Source of the DNA: Macrolepiota albuminosa
Taxonomy: Eukaryota > Basidiomycota > Agaricomycetes > Agaricales > Agaricaceae
Length of the DNA stretch: 64,000 nucleotides
Direction: 5' to 3'
NCBI GenBank assembly: GCA_027475525.1
Contig: JAMWFC010000130.1
Location: 496,001-560,000, forward strand
The notes under the pieces are model-generated. The model searched no databases, was not told the DNA's origin, and was given only the letters and a program-made list of their open reading frames with translations. Shown one piece after another: positions 12,084-23,855 of this stretch (its first letter is position 1; the number at the start of each line of letters is the position of its first letter). Position numbers and translations under genes: made by a program.

Positions 12084-12953
12084 ATGACACGACCGGTGAC
12101 TCCAGAAAACAGATTTAGAATTTATAAGGTCTGTGCAACTCTCCACTTAGGTGTTTCAGGATATAGTGGTTGACTTGTATATGCACGTTGTCGAATTTGT
12201 AGGATGGGACTATTTGCAAGACGACCAAACCCATCACCGTCAGAATCGAAAATGTCGGACTGAAGAAGGCCCATGGCATAAATTTAACGGAGCCTCAGGA
12301 ACTCCCAGTGGGTTCTGAAGTTATTGTCTCCGATGCTCAGACAATCAGTCTCACTGTACGTGTTCCATGGATGATAACTGAACACTACTGAATTCTTCTT
12401 ACTAACCAGGGTGTAAATGAACCGTCATCTCCTACCAATACTGCCTATCGCATCGAAGGGAAATTAAAGTTGACAGTATATGAAGAAATTTCTAAATTGT
12501 TAGACGGAAAAAATTGCTCAAATGAAAAACTCCGCAAACACTCCAACCTCATTCCCATGGTACGTCCCCCCCTGGGCAAAGCGTTTCCAGTAAGAGTGTC
12601 TTTTTTGAACGACATACACAATTTGATCAATCATGTGTAGTTTGGAACAATAGTCGCTACCAAGGAGAGCACCACTCACAACGGGAAGGTCCTTCCCCCG
12701 GGGGAGTTATTTGTCATTGGATCATACCCAAAAACCCCAAAGGTGCGTGCAATATCAATGGTGCTGTGGTCTCAACCTATTCATACATTGTCAGGGCCAG
12801 AACTTTTCATCGAAGAGCCCGATTGATAATGCTCTCTATGACGTGTATCATGTAGAGAAGATCGTTCGTGAGTATAAGGTCAGGAACCCCTCAAGGCTGC
12901 TTGTCCTGCACAAGGACTTGCAACGTGTTCCACAGGAGGGCTTCCAATCATGA
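12084..12953 (+). CDS. Five-exon gene of unknown function, 202 residues
   Basis: Exons 12084-12128, 12203-12355, 12410-12559, 12641-12742 and 12795-12953 are each a multiple of three (45, 153, 150, 102, 159 nt) with GT-AG introns, so all introns are phase 0. The product begins MTRPVTPENRFRIYKDG and reads through TKPITVRIENVGLKKAHGI, YRIEGKLKLTVYEEISKLLDG and FGTIVATKESTTHNGKVLPPG, then ends KDLQRVPQEGFQS. No signal peptide, transmembrane helix or known motif is visible. I do not recognise the family. Uniform exon phases and tidy splice sites make a real gene likely. A TATA-like signal is not obvious. Confidence 0.65.
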
Positions 12954-14237
12954 CGTAGACTACTTTCTCTATTAACTTGAGGCCTGTTGTACTTCGACTA
13001 TATTCCCTTTGGTTGATGAGAATTATTCCTCGCACTGGTATGTATAGTGTTCCTAAGCATACTCGACAGAACTATCTCGCGCCATCCCCATTTCGGCATT
13101 GAACACGAGGGAAGAAGGCAGGCCATTGTATCGACCTTGTAGATTCAACCATACGGGCGGGGATACTTGGTTCTGGAAACCCCATAGTTATCGTCCAGTT
13201 AGCTTGGGTTCGCCACGTATGTTCTAAGAAAAATATCCAAGGTGACCTGGAACATCATGAGGCGCAAGCCAGTCTTGTAAGTCATGAAATTGGTATGAAG
13301 ACGGTATAGAGAATATATCACTTCTTAGAGGCCGAACACTGGACAACTATATATTACCTGTAGATAATAACTGAATATATCGGTAAGTAGAGAGTTGGTA
13401 CGTAAGTAGATGTATCACATGCCACGCAAAGGCTGAACGTTGAACACTTAGGTGCGGACAACTGTGATATGTTCTGTGTACGTGGGTATGTATACGAACG
13501 AAAAATAAGGTTTGCGCAAAGTGCGTCAAACATATCCGTAGGTGGCGCAGACGAAGTAATTGATAGATAAAATAAAAGAAAGAAAATGGCGTACGAGGCA
13601 GCGAGTCTATATCACAACAGAGGAGATGGTAGGGGTGACCATAGGTGGTCACCGTCACTTGAGCTAGGTTCCATTGACGGTGAGGCGATTCAAGCACATC
13701 ATTATATGTCTCCTTCAAGAGAACGACTATGCGGTTCATCAGCTTATACACGACCTCGAGTATCATGAAGATTCCGAGGCGCACGAAAGGACCGTGCGCG
13801 AACTTTTCACTAGTAGCCTCTCAAGGGTGTGTCCATATCCGGTCCTTAGCACAATCAAAGTGATCGCGGTTGAAAGCCAAACTTGAAGGACTCGGAAGAA
13901 AGAATTCAAAGTCTCGTTTCTGAACACTAATTCGGACTCCCAACTTGGCCAATCGAAATCTGGAGATAAATGTCCATTCTTCCGGTCGAGCGCAATTCCG
14001 ATGCCTAATACTGAAGATCGGAAGGGATTGCGAAGGAAGAAACAACGCAATTCGTGTTCCAAAAGCACTATCTTGAGTTGACTAGCCAAGACTGCCAGGG
14101 AGTTGAGCTCTTCAAACGTATATTAGATGAATAGCTGCATTGAACGTCCCAATGGGAGATACACTGAAGCTTCGAAATATACGTAAAGTGATCAGCCAAT
14201 GGTAAATAATACTGAAGCTTTAAAAAACATAAACCAT
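12954..14237. other. Intergenic region with a weak open frame
   Basis: A 108-codon minus-strand open frame at 13763-14089 (with HGHLSPDFDWPSWESE-like composition) might be a gene fragment, but I see no splice partners or motif. The 145-codon frame at 13347-13784 is of low quality. Nothing firm. Confidence 0.4.
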
Positions 14238-15923
14238 TCAGGATATGAGTAGGCTAAGGCGAAGAAACCGGCCAATGCGGCGGATGCAACTGACTATACG
14301 GAAAACCCACGGATATAAACAGATCTCCCGAAGGAAACGAATGTACCGGGGAACAGGAGGCTCACGATATGCTGCCCATTTTTCCACAAAATCTGGGTCA
14401 AGATGCTTCCAGCGATCATAATAATCATACTCTTCGTCTTCGTATGGATTCCATGGCTCTGCTACTAAAGATAATACACTCTTGGGTGTTAGGGGAACGA
14501 CTTGTTCTTCAAAGAATTGCAGAGCTTCTGAAGCCTTGAATCGTCGTGTAATCTCGCGAGTCGTCATTCGGTCGAACAAGGGTGCTAGCATTGGGACAGT
14601 GCGCGTCATATGCTACAAAAAAGTGAGTAGTAATTCGCATCGATAACAGGACGGATGACAGTGCACAGATTGACTCACCTGGAATTCTGTGCAGAACAGA
14701 ACACCTAGCATTCCGACATCAAAAGCAAAAGGGTTGAAATCAAACTCTCCCTGCAACGTGTCTCCTGGAACTTGATAATACAGAGTGTTGAAAGAAATAT
14801 GACTTGGAAGACGACAATCATCCAGGGACATCGAAGGTGGAAACATTGTGGAACCATCAAAATCAAATAAAGCATACGTCAATTTTCCTTGAGAGCGCAA
14901 AGAGTGACGGAAATAATTGAACATGTCAGCTCCGCCCATGAAGACGTGATTAACAAGTATATTGTCCATTTTGATATCCTATGGTAACAAAAAAAATCAG
15001 CATAAATCAAGCTATTGACGTCGAAAAACGTACACCATGAGCGATTCGATGCTTGTGAAGATAAGCCAACCCCTGCTGACAGGGTCAGTATTGATCCAAC
15101 AAGGATAAAGGAAAGGGACCTTTAAAAGGCAATGTATAAAATGAAAAACCTCCCTCAAGCTGTCGCATTTGGGTAAGAGTGGAGCAACACCCCATCTAAT
15201 TCCTGAGTTCGGAGAAGCAAAGTACTCGCAGTAATTGAAGCATACCTAGGCATAATAGCCAGCCAGTGACCTTCGCAGGGAATGACGTCCAGGACTGGGA
15301 TAACATGATGGAAATCATCTATTGAACAAGGCGATCCCTGATCATGAAGGTATTTCAATATGCGAAACTCTTCGCTCCCGTCTAGAACTGCTTTGACAGC
15401 TACATGCTGTCCTTGGGTATTCTGAGCAAATGCAACGTTGCCCTGGAGAACGCATGAGCATGATCCGGCTTAAAACACTCGAGATACCCGCCACACGCAC
15501 CCAAACGCTTGTACTTCCAGAGAGAGGCGGGAACTTCAAATGATACTCATCATCTTCCTCTCGTAGTGGTCCTTCATGACTCGCATAGGGAAATACGCTC
15601 TCATGGGGTCCAGCATTGGATGGACAAACTGCAGTCGAAAATTCTGCTTCCTCGGGAGATCGAATGTACAGAACGTAACCTTGTTCCAAAAACCACGATC
15701 GGATGCGTTCTGAGTCCCACCAAGCAAATCTTCTGCAGGCTAATTGATCGAATCCGGGATCGTGGGGCCACAGGGAAGTTCGAAGAACGGAATCAAGGTC
15801 GTCGGACACAGGACACGAGACACATGAAGAAGGGTCATCCTTTTCATGTACAGAATTCGCCTGGATAGATTGAAAATAATTAAGACTAAAATTGTCCTCA
15901 GCACATTAAGGTTCACTTACCAT
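14238..15923 (-). CDS. Protein-kinase-like gene (basidiomycete lineage-type kinase fold)
   Basis: Read right to left. The start is probably the ATG at 15923-15921, followed at once by an intron (15920-15861), so the first coding exon is one codon. Exon 2 (15860-15501) begins ANSVHEKDDPSS and contains WWDSERIRSWFLEQGYVLYI. The next exon, from 15442, gives GNVAFAQNTQGQHVAVKAVL with the VAVK lysine, then SEEFRILKYLHDQ (helix-C Glu) and DVIPCEGHWLAIMPR (hinge). Further exons carry LAYLHKHRIAHGDIKMDNIL, a HGDIKxxN catalytic loop instead of HRD, and YALFDFDGS in place of DFG. The C-lobe has FAFDVGMLGVLF, and the protein ends with a basic-hydrophobic tail near 14238. Lys, catalytic Asp and Asn are present, so activity is possible. 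The loop variants fit the expanded kinase-like families of Agaricomycetes; substrates are unknown. Confidence 0.8.
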
Positions 15924-16507
15924 CCTTAAATATAGTAGCAAGGTCCAACCAGGCAGTAGCACAATATGGCACAAAGTGCGAAGCTGTTTACTAACGTTTG
16001 CCGAAGAGTGTGAGAGTTCTTGACTTGGGGGAAGTGGCCAATGCCGTTTCGGCATGGCATGTGAGCGGCTTGGGGTTGACCCTGATTCTGATGGCTCCTG
16101 TGACCGTTACCATCAATTAGAATATTTGCCAATGCACTGGGTGCAGGGAATGATATTCTTTGACTTCGTCGCGTAGTGTGCAAAATTATTTATTTGATTT
16201 TGATTAGTGCGCAATATACAAGTAAGGTTTACAATATTCTGTTACACAGTGGGTGGGTGGGGACGCTGGCAAGGAACAGCGTGCTCCGACCTTCCGCGAG
16301 GTTCTGCAAAGGAAAGACAGAACCGAGATTAGCCGCGATTCCCCACGATTAATAGGAGCTAGCGACGCATCGCTGAGATAAAACATGATATAGAACCTGG
16401 AGAGGAGCCCGTGGCACATCGCTCTAGCCCGAAGGAAGCGACACCCCTTCTAGCTGGTAGGGCTCCCCGAGGCAAAAATTTTATGACGCACGCTCACCTT
16501 GGGCTAA
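15924..16507. other. Upstream region of the kinase gene and edge of the DIRS element
   Basis: No coding frame was recognised. The DIRS terminal repeat should lie within about 16200-16507, but I could not pair it with a matching inverted copy by eye. Confidence 0.4.
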
Positions 16508-17608
16508 TTATTTTCTGAAGGCAAGCGTCAATTTCAAGAAAGATTCATGTAACGTGGGTATGGCTTGTAAGTATGGTGCTAGTATTTGTTCATGCTTTGA
16601 CAAATACCCGTAGAACGCGTTGCTGGACCAGCGACCGATAGCTTTCATAGCTTCAAATGGCACCCCTCTCAAGAGATACTCCAAGGCCGCTCCAATTCTG
16701 ATGCCGTGCCCCTGTAACGGTTCCAGGTTTGCGGCCTTTGCTGCTTTGGTGAGCACTTCTAAAATTTTTTTCTTGGTCAACGCTGTGGATTTTCCTTTTC
16801 TATTACGATATGCGAATAAAGGGCTGTCCTTTGGCAGTGCGTTCACCCTCAAATGAGTTTTGAGTGCTCTTCTTGGGTCTGAGATGCCGCTCTGTGCGGC
16901 CCAAGACACTGTCTCTCTGTGGACTGCTGTTTTCGTCCGGGGCAAGTGGAATGCCGTGGTCTCAAGCCCTGTTCTGTCCGTCGATTTCTGTACGTCACTT
17001 GGTTTCACGTGTATGGAAGAGTTGAATGATGTTAAGGTCTGCACAGTGAATTCGCCCAGACGTGCGGCACTATAAAAACACGTGGTAGTGCAGGCAAACA
17101 CTGCTGCGTTAAGCGGATTTGGTTCTGCTTCACTCAAGCCCAGCTGTTGGTGGATAGCTTCGAGGAAGGCAGGCATGCAAGGGCTTCTCTTCTTCCTCTT
17201 AGAGGCCATTGGGGTTAGTTTCTCCGCAGCTTTTATTAGGGTTCTCATCCGAGATTCATCCATGTTCCAGGTTACAGCGTGCAGCAAATGTCAGGCCTTA
17301 ATTCCCACTAAGTAGTTTTCAATCGCGGATTTTGAATAGGCCCCAGCTAGAGTGGCCACAAACGCCTCTAGCACTTCTACTGTGACCGGTGCTCTCACTT
17401 GCTCTGGAATATTACGATAATCACAAAACACGTGGAAGAGCAACAAACCTGTGCCGTAAGTCTCTTTTGTTGACATTGCCCAGGCTGAGTTCATGACTTC
17501 AAAGACCCTCATCTCATCCTCTTCGGAGATGGTTGATCCAGTGTTTACCCTTGAGCCTGCCCGCACGGTAGCTGATGGCACCCACAGCTTCAACCTTTCT
17601 CTAGCCAT
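16508..17608 (-). pseudogene. DIRS tyrosine recombinase, one internal stop
   Basis: The enzyme would integrate circular element DNA by recombination instead of by a DDE integrase. The frame starts MARERLKLWVPSATVRAG at 17608 and includes the core-binding stretch MSTKETYGTGLLLFHVFCDY. TGA at 17290-17288 interrupts it exactly where relatives have a Trp (KA-stop-HLLHAVTW). After that the catalytic part is intact: YSAARLGEF with the first Arg, GHGIRIGAALEYLLRG with the H-x-x-R box, IGRWSSNAFYGYLSKH with the Trp/His position and nucleophile Tyr. Length is 366 codons plus stop, normal for DIRS recombinases. The single nonsense change suggests fairly recent loss. Confidence 0.8.
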
Positions 17609-17714
17609 TATATGTGGTCTTAGGGCAGATTATTTGAGCTCCAGCCCAGCAGCATAAGGTTGAGGTTTTTGCTGTCTCCCATGGCTTTCTGCTTGGATTG
17701 GCACATCAAAATGT

Positions 17715-20100
17715 TTACATGTCCTCCCAGTACGGTGCATGCGAGAACCACTCATGAGTTTGCTGCATGATGATCTCATCCCTTGCACTGTCTTTATGTG
17801 GTTGTCCGGGGTGGTTTCTTTCCTCAGGCTCTGAGAACTGGAACTCGCCCTCTGTTTTGAGACAGTGCTCTGCACTGATGTTGACCACGTAGTTGGCAAT
17901 CATGCTTGGAATTGGGATGGCTGGGAGTAGGAGGCTCCGTTTGTAGAATATTCCTCGCGATGGTTTGTCTGCGGGGTTATGCTTGCTCGGAATATACCTA
18001 GTGCATACGCTGATTCCGTTCTGCTTACAGATGGCATGTATGAGCTTAAACACTTCATTGATAGCTTTGTTGCGGCTTTGCCCAACCCACCACCCTTCCA
18101 CGACCTCTTGATTGTTGCAAAAGACTTTGAAGCTGTCCCCCACATCTTTCTGGCTGTTAAGGGAGGAGACCACGAAGAGGAAACCAACTGCCTCTGCCCA
18201 CCCGATATCTCGCCCATTGCATTTCCACCCTTTCTCGAGCTTCCATGCATGCCATCGGCTGCCAATGGTAATCTCAATGCCTGTGGATGAGCTGGTGTCT
18301 GAGAAGGCACGTGTGTCAATGAATGGTTTTGGTTCCGAAATTCTCTTCTCCACTGTTCCAGAAAGTAGTCGCTTCCACCAGAGCAAGTCTCCAGCGGTGC
18401 GTTTTGGTGGGGTACACAGTATGAACGGACGATTACTAAACAATCCCATGAAGGTCTCCAGGCTGGTAAGATAAGCTCTCCCCTCGGGTGTGATGCAGCA
18501 TGCGTGAAGAAGCTTTCCATACAGCTTTTGGGCTTCTTCAAGGGTATATGTGCGAGTCTTCTCCCAGTCTGCGATGGCTTGCCAATATTTGTCTCTTTTT
18601 TCCTCTGGAATGTAGACTCTTTGAGCATGAATGTCCCAAACAAATCTGATATATGGCACGGATTCGCTGAATGGCACGTCTTTTGCTCTTTCCCAGGAAA
18701 TTCCAAGCAAGTCTGAGACTCGATCGACATCAACCAGAGCATAAGAGAACTGTTGGTCTTCCTCTGAACAAGGAGTCAGAAAGGTCAGAAATCGGAGACA
18801 CCATATCCTCATCATACTCATCATGCTCATCATTGTGATTTTTAGCTCCCTAGAACCAAATTTGGCCCCCTTTATGCCTTTTTCCTCCACTAGAGCTGAT
18901 TTCTTCTGACCATTTTTTACACTCCACATTGTAAGATTGCACAAACTCTTTGTGGACTCAAAAAAAGATGTGATCGTTGACCTACTTTGATAAGGGTCCA
19001 ATGCCGTTTGCTCTAAAACTTTGTGCACCGGCATCGCTGATGCAACCATAGCACCCACATCCGGAACCCAGATCAAAACAGTCCATTGTGTTGATGGCGT
19101 AGCTGTCATGCCCATGGAGTCTAATGACAATTCCTGGCCACTGCGAGGGCTTGATAGGAATAGTCCTGTAAGCTTCTCTAACATCTTGGATAGCAGCTTG
19201 CAACCCTGGCGGTAGCCTAGATATGAGAGTATACGTGGACTTGAAGGTTTCCCAGGTGCAGGGAAACTGTGATGAGTTGATGTGGCTGTTGATAGATTGG
19301 ATGCCGTTCTGAGAGACTCTGAGGTGCGGAAACAACAAATTTTGAATAAGTCTGTATTTTCCTGGTTTATTGGGTTTTGGGATAATGCTGAGAGGAGACG
19401 TCTGGAAAGGACCAAGTATATCCTCAACTTGTTCCTTTGAGAAAGGCCCAAGGTATCGACCTTTCACAACTTCTGTCTCAACAATTTTGTCAAATTCACT
19501 GGCCAGCGCTTCCACTGACTCTTTATTGTTGGGCACAAATGTACACATGATTTGTGGAATCCCAGCATCCAGTCCTTCTTGTAAATCCTGTGCCAGATTT
19601 GGAAAGAGCTCCGATATCCCTGCTTTCTGCATTTGCTCGTTCCATGCACTGTACTTGTAGGGTGATTGGAACTTAAAGAGATTGTGTGAGAGCGCATGCT
19701 TGAGCTCCATGATCTCTTTTCCCACATCCTGAGCACTCGTGCTTGTGGTCGTGGGACATGGTATAGCATCCGCGTGGCTTCTGCCAGTCTGTGCACAGCT
19801 CCTTGCCCTCAGGGTTGAGCAGTCTGTTGTTTTTGCTCCTCCTGACGTATGCGCTCTGCCCATTTCATAGGTCTCTGGCTGAACAATTCCAGATGTTGTG
19901 TGTGTGTCGTCCCAGACATACGGCGCAGGCTGCATTGGACGACTTGACTCCATTGGAGGAGGAGCCTGCACGTGCGTGAAAAAACTTGCTTCCCTTCTTT
20001 TCCTTTTTAGATTTGGAAGGAAAAGGGTCTCCACTATGATTGGAAGAGTCAGACCTCTTCCTCTTGCCTCGTGCTGAGCTTGCTGCTGAAGCAACATCAC
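17715..20100 (-). pseudogene. DIRS reverse transcriptase-RNase H, inactivated
   Basis: The RT half (about 20100-18982) has KGRYLGPFSKEQVEDILGPF, SIIPKPNKPGKYRLIQNL, ISRLPPGLQAAIQDVREAYR and TIPIKPSQWPGIVIRLHG. The frame then meets TAG at 18984-18982 and reads VNDHIFF, where DIRS relatives have W-V-D-D-H. So the Trp is a stop and the first Asp of the catalytic pair is Asn. Downstream (to 17715) is the RNase H region: AFSDTSSSTGIEITIGSRW, IGWAEAVGFLFV, FCNNQEVVEGWW (family consensus has Asp at the first Asn) and RYIPSKHNPADKPSRG. A short tandem coding MMSMMSMM interrupts the thumb region near 18820. Catalytically dead on this evidence. Confidence 0.8.
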
Positions 20101-21957
20101 TCTTCAGCGAGTTTAGTTCTATTTTGGTTATTGTATGGCAATTGTTTTGAGCCCCGGCAATGTGGTATGTCAGGTTAAGCAGTAAATTATGGCACAATTA
20201 TGGCACCGGCCAGACACATATAGGCATCCAGCCAGTATGCAATAAAGACCCACAGAGCATGCAAGCAATAGCAATAGAGCGACAGACAGTGACGAGTCAT
20301 CGTCAAACAGATGTGATAAAACACCACAGGTAAAAGACTCTTGCACAATGACAAGACTGACACCGCCCCAAAAATTTTGCACAATCATTGTTATAAACAA
20401 ATGATGTTCGATAGACCACGTATGGCCATTGTTTGCAGGTTTGCAATATAATAAAATTGAACGGTAGACATCGAGAAATTGTGGATAGAGATAGGTTGCA
20501 GAACATGAGTTTGCCATTGCAGATACACCATAAAAGGCACTTGGCCCACTCACCAGCCATGAATGTGCTTCTCTTTGCATTGTACACCTGGTCTTTTAAT
20601 GTTCTCAGAGCTCAATCATCAATCAGCTCTAAGTCAAATATCCCATCTTGTGGCGGGTTTTTGATCTGTCAGTGCCACTCTCTGTCAGGGGACTCCTCAT
20701 TCCTTTCTTCTTTCACTCTTTATTTCTTCACTCTCCTTTCATTCACTTCCTTATTTCTTCTATCATTCTCTCATCTTGCTGTTACTACTTTTTCAACACT
20801 ATCTGTTAGTACTATTCTCAACCTTTGAGGTGCTCTGGTTCTTTAGCTATCACTCAGACAAGTGTGGGCCCTTCAGCACCGCTCCAGGCTGCTTAGATAA
20901 GCCGGAGTTTGCCTTTCTGACTTCTAAAGTCCGGAGTTTTCCTCCCTTGTTTGCACACTTGTTTGGTTAGTCAATTTTCGAGTTTTTAAGGTTTTGTTGT
21001 ACTGTACAGTTGTTTCCCACGCTTCAGAGGCCCCAGAAGCGTCCAACCTGGCATAGGGAATCCCCAGACTTGTTCTCTTTGGATCTCCCTCTGCCAGGTG
21101 AGTAGCTACCTTGATATTGTCAGTATATATTCTAATACACTTTGGATCTCCCTCTGCCAGCTGTGTGACTGAGCCACAGCCTCTAGAGGTCGCCCTTACA
21201 CTCTCTGCGCACCTGAGCTTGGTACAATATGAGTACTTTTATGCTGTCTGCTCCCTCATTATGCAGCTTGTGATTTGTGAGGCAAAAAAAAGGTGTGCAT
21301 TGTGTCCACCATGTTGTTGGGCCATTTTTCTTGCACAATGTGCTCTAAGAAATTAGTCAAAGCAATGCATAGTTGATCTCAAGATAGGTCCTCATCTTGG
21401 GTTGCTCTTCCTTTCACTTTAAAGTTGACTACTGGTTTCAAGGCTAAAACATCGTCCTCTTTTGCCAAGGTGAAAATATTGTTAGACACTACCAATTTGT
21501 TTTTGGCCACCTCGGCTCTGCTCTCTGGGGTGAAGTAGCTCAGTTTGATGTATTCCCGCTCCCTCAGCTTTTTGATAGCGAAGCACGCAGGTGGATATTC
21601 AATCACTTCTGGTACTGGTTTGCCAGCTACTAGATTTGGCCCTCCATCTTTGCTCGCCAGCGATTGGGCTCTCGAACACGTGGTTTGTAGTGTGTGCTCC
21701 TCATCTTGGCTCTTCTGTGGTTCTTCTCTTGCATTTCCTTTATCTCTCAACTCTGCTTCTCTGTCCTCTCGCTCTGCTTTCCAGACAGCTTTTCTGAGTT
21801 CTAGGGCTTCTTTCCAGGAATTTAGCAAGATTTCAGTCGCTTGCTTATCTGTCATCCCAGCCCTGCCATGCTTCACTGCTTGTCTAGTAAAGCTAAACTC
21901 GTCTTTCAAGAAATCTGGGGGGACTTCTGTGTGTGGATTTACCATGAGAGTGATCAT
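19860..21957 (-). pseudogene. DIRS gag-like ORF, disrupted
   Basis: The N-terminal part (21957-21379) starts near MVNPHTEVPPDFLKDEF, contains LNSWKEALELRKAVWKAER and ends ALKPVVNFKVKGRATQDEDLS. A TGA stands where a Trp is expected; the frame then continues DQLCIALTNFLEHIVQEKW until another stop near 21250. After a frameshift VLILYQAQVRRECKGDL is readable. The C-terminal part (20197-19864) has a basic RGKRKRSD stretch and a zinc-knuckle-like CAVCLGRHTHNIWNC. Between them (about 20200-21200) are fragments only, possibly a long intron. A 21-22 bp direct repeat (at about 21088 and 21140) flanks a small internal duplication. Confidence 0.65.
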
Positions 21958-22200
21958 TGTAGAAAGCAGATGTATCTACAGGTGTTTTTGCCTAATACTC
22001 AACTGTGTTAAATTTAACAGAAAGATATTTTGTTTTCTGTGGAAAGATGCAATGCTGAGCGACGACAAGAACACTGAGGGTGGGAGTCGCAGGAAAAAGG
22101 GATTCCCATGACGACACAGCCATTTTCATTCAAAGACCACACCCTTTCCGACGTTTGTCCCTCACGGCAGCCAGGGCAACCATCTTTGGCAAAACAATGT
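21958..22200. other. Spacer between DIRS remnant and palindrome
   Basis: No gene or repeat recognised. It may include the DIRS 5' terminal region. Confidence 0.4.
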
Positions 22201-22656
22201 GTAAAAATAATCCAATTAATTTTAGAATTTTATTTGAATATTTCTATTAAAACTTATAGAAAAAATATTGTAACCAAATTTTGAATGGTGCTTGGTCTGA
22301 TGCTCTCAGATGCATTGAAGAGGACTATATCAGTCATTCTTGAATCTAAAAATCAGAGCAAGCATCCTGTGGCAATTTGTTCTTTAATTCTTTTGAATTC
22401 AGTCAAGATACTTTTTCTATAGTTTTGCCAGAAATTATAGAAAAAATATTTTGACTAAACTTAAAAGAATAAGAGAACAAATTGCCACAGGATGCTTGCT
22501 CTGATTCTTGGATTCAAGAATGACTGATATAGTCCTCTCCAATGCATCTGAGAGCATCAGACCAAGCACCATTCAAAATTTGGTTATAATATTTCTTTTT
22601 ATAGTTTTGATAGAAATATTTAGATAAAATTCTGAAATTAATTGCATTATTTTTAC
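22201..22656. repeat. 456-bp near-perfect palindrome (foldback/MITE-like element)
   Basis: The left arm starting GTAAAAATAATCCAATTAAT at 22201 is matched in reverse complement by the right arm ending near 22656. The arms pair almost to the centre (about 22428), with few mismatches and almost no loop. Matching inner blocks include CCACAGGATGCTTGCTCTGA and its complement. The arms are AT-rich and non-coding. It could be a miniature inverted-repeat element or a recent inverted duplication. A target-site duplication was not clear. Confidence 0.85.
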
Positions 22657-22989
22657 ATGGGTTTTACATGGTTTTTGCCCATGTCAAGGGGCTTATCAGA
22701 GGGCTTAACCACTACTCTAAACTATCCCATGGCTCTATAGGGATGCCAGTTTTTTATAGCACATATATATCATGTGTCTACTCAGCATAGGATTTACTGA
22801 GGGAGAGTGTAGCAGCATCTGTATTCTGCCTAGACAGGACTGGCCCAGAGACCCTGAACAGGTAGATATTACAGGTGGGAAAGAGTATCTAGCCAAGGCC
22901 TCTTTGCCACAATAGACTCCCACTCTGATGAGAGATGAGAGCTAAAAGCCAATGCCCAGCACACTGTCAGATTCTGCTGAATTGGGGGC
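22657..22989. other. Unassigned DNA left of the truncated LTR
   Basis: No coding frame or repeat match found within the window. The join with LTR sequence near 22990 is abrupt. Confidence 0.4.
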
Positions 22990-23057
22990 TATATAATATT
23001 AACTACAAAAGTAAGTAAAAGCTATGTGGCAGTAGCTGCATAGCACAATACACTACA
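22990..23057 (-). repeat. Truncated 3' LTR of element B (68 bp left)
   Basis: Sequence ending in ACTACA at 23057 matches the first about 68 bp of B's 5' LTR in inverted reading. Similarity stops at about 22990, where about 160 bp of LTR should follow. A decayed purine tract adjoins it. Confidence 0.75.
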
Positions 23058-23100
23058 CACTCTCCAATCAGACTGTGTTATGGTCTTGCAACGAGAACAG

Positions 23101-23619
23101 TCAGGCCATTGACAGGTCAGGAATGGGGGCAATTGGGGAGTTTCCTGGTGCATGGAATGGATCAGCCATAGCATCCATATTGTAGTCAAAGAGCTTGTCC
23201 TTGGGGGTGGGCTCATAAGTAGTGTCTGATGGCCCTGCTTCAGGCAGGATGTTGTCAAAGTCCTGTAGTGGAGACAGTGTAATGTTAGGGTCATATGTTA
23301 GATCCAGCAGGGGCTCCTCAACTTCAGGGGGAGCTATGTCTTTGAATGTGTAATTATGTGTCCACAATTTGCAGGCATGGAGATTCTGCCCAATGGAAAG
23401 GTACATTCCCTTTCAGAATGCATCATCAAACACATGACAGTTAGACTGTTGTTGCAGCAATAACCACTGCCAGTCCCTAACGGTGGCCTCACACCACTTT
23501 CACCACTGCAGATGCCATACATGTTCTCATCCACAACCAGATTCCACTTAGCTGGGTGAATCATGCATATACATAACAGGGTCATGTATCTGATCCACAT
23601 CTTCTTCTCTGACCACCAG
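23101..23619 (-). pseudogene. Element B accessory ORF5, 3' piece
   Basis: Readable C-terminal end MYLSIGQNLHACKLWTHNY, then LSPLQDFDNILPEAGPSDT and DYNMDAMADPF, with stop TGA at 23103-23101. It aligns with the end of element A's ORF5 (MYLLIGQDIHARKIWTRQY, LSPLRDYDNSLPVAGPSGT). Upstream of 23406 the frame is shifted but LLQQQ-type matches continue to 23619, where element A begins. Confidence 0.8.
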
Positions 23620-23855
23620 TGTAGCGTAGTCCGCTATGTGGCGTTGGCCACATAGCTTTACTTACTGTATAGTAGTCAATATTATATTATATTTATTATA
23701 ATATAATATTATTTACATTAGTATATAAATAGTTTTACCAGCTGCTTACAAAGCAGCTTATTTTTGTGTTGATACTACATAGTCAATAGACCGGACTGGT
23801 CTGATTCTGTGCAGTGTGAACCTAAGCTCTTACAATTTACTGTAACTTTGTTACA
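23620..23855 (+). repeat. 5' LTR of element A
   Basis: Begins TGTAGCGTAG, ends ACTTTGTTACA. It contains a TATAAATAG box (about 23721-23731) as a plausible promoter. It differs from the 3' LTR at four sites, three of them CpG-to-TpG type. Confidence 0.92.

Larger units (their letters stand above)
16508..21957 (-). mobile_element. Degraded DIRS-like (tyrosine-recombinase) retrotransposon
   Basis: Order on the minus strand is gag-like ORF, reverse transcriptase-RNase H, tyrosine recombinase, which is DIRS architecture. There is no integrase, and no LTRs were found. All three genes are damaged by stops or substitutions, several explained by one G-to-A change on the sense strand (TGG to TGA or TAG). 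Limits are those of recognisable coding sequence; termini were not found. Confidence 0.8.

Noticed and set aside
20170..20587. Overlapping minus-strand ORFs of 65-136 codons as separate genes
   Set aside because: They fall within the DIRS gag region, overlap one another and show no motifs; an intron or decayed sequence is more likely.
22201..22656. CRISPR or other direct-repeat array
   Set aside because: The repetition is inverted, not direct, and the host is a fungus.
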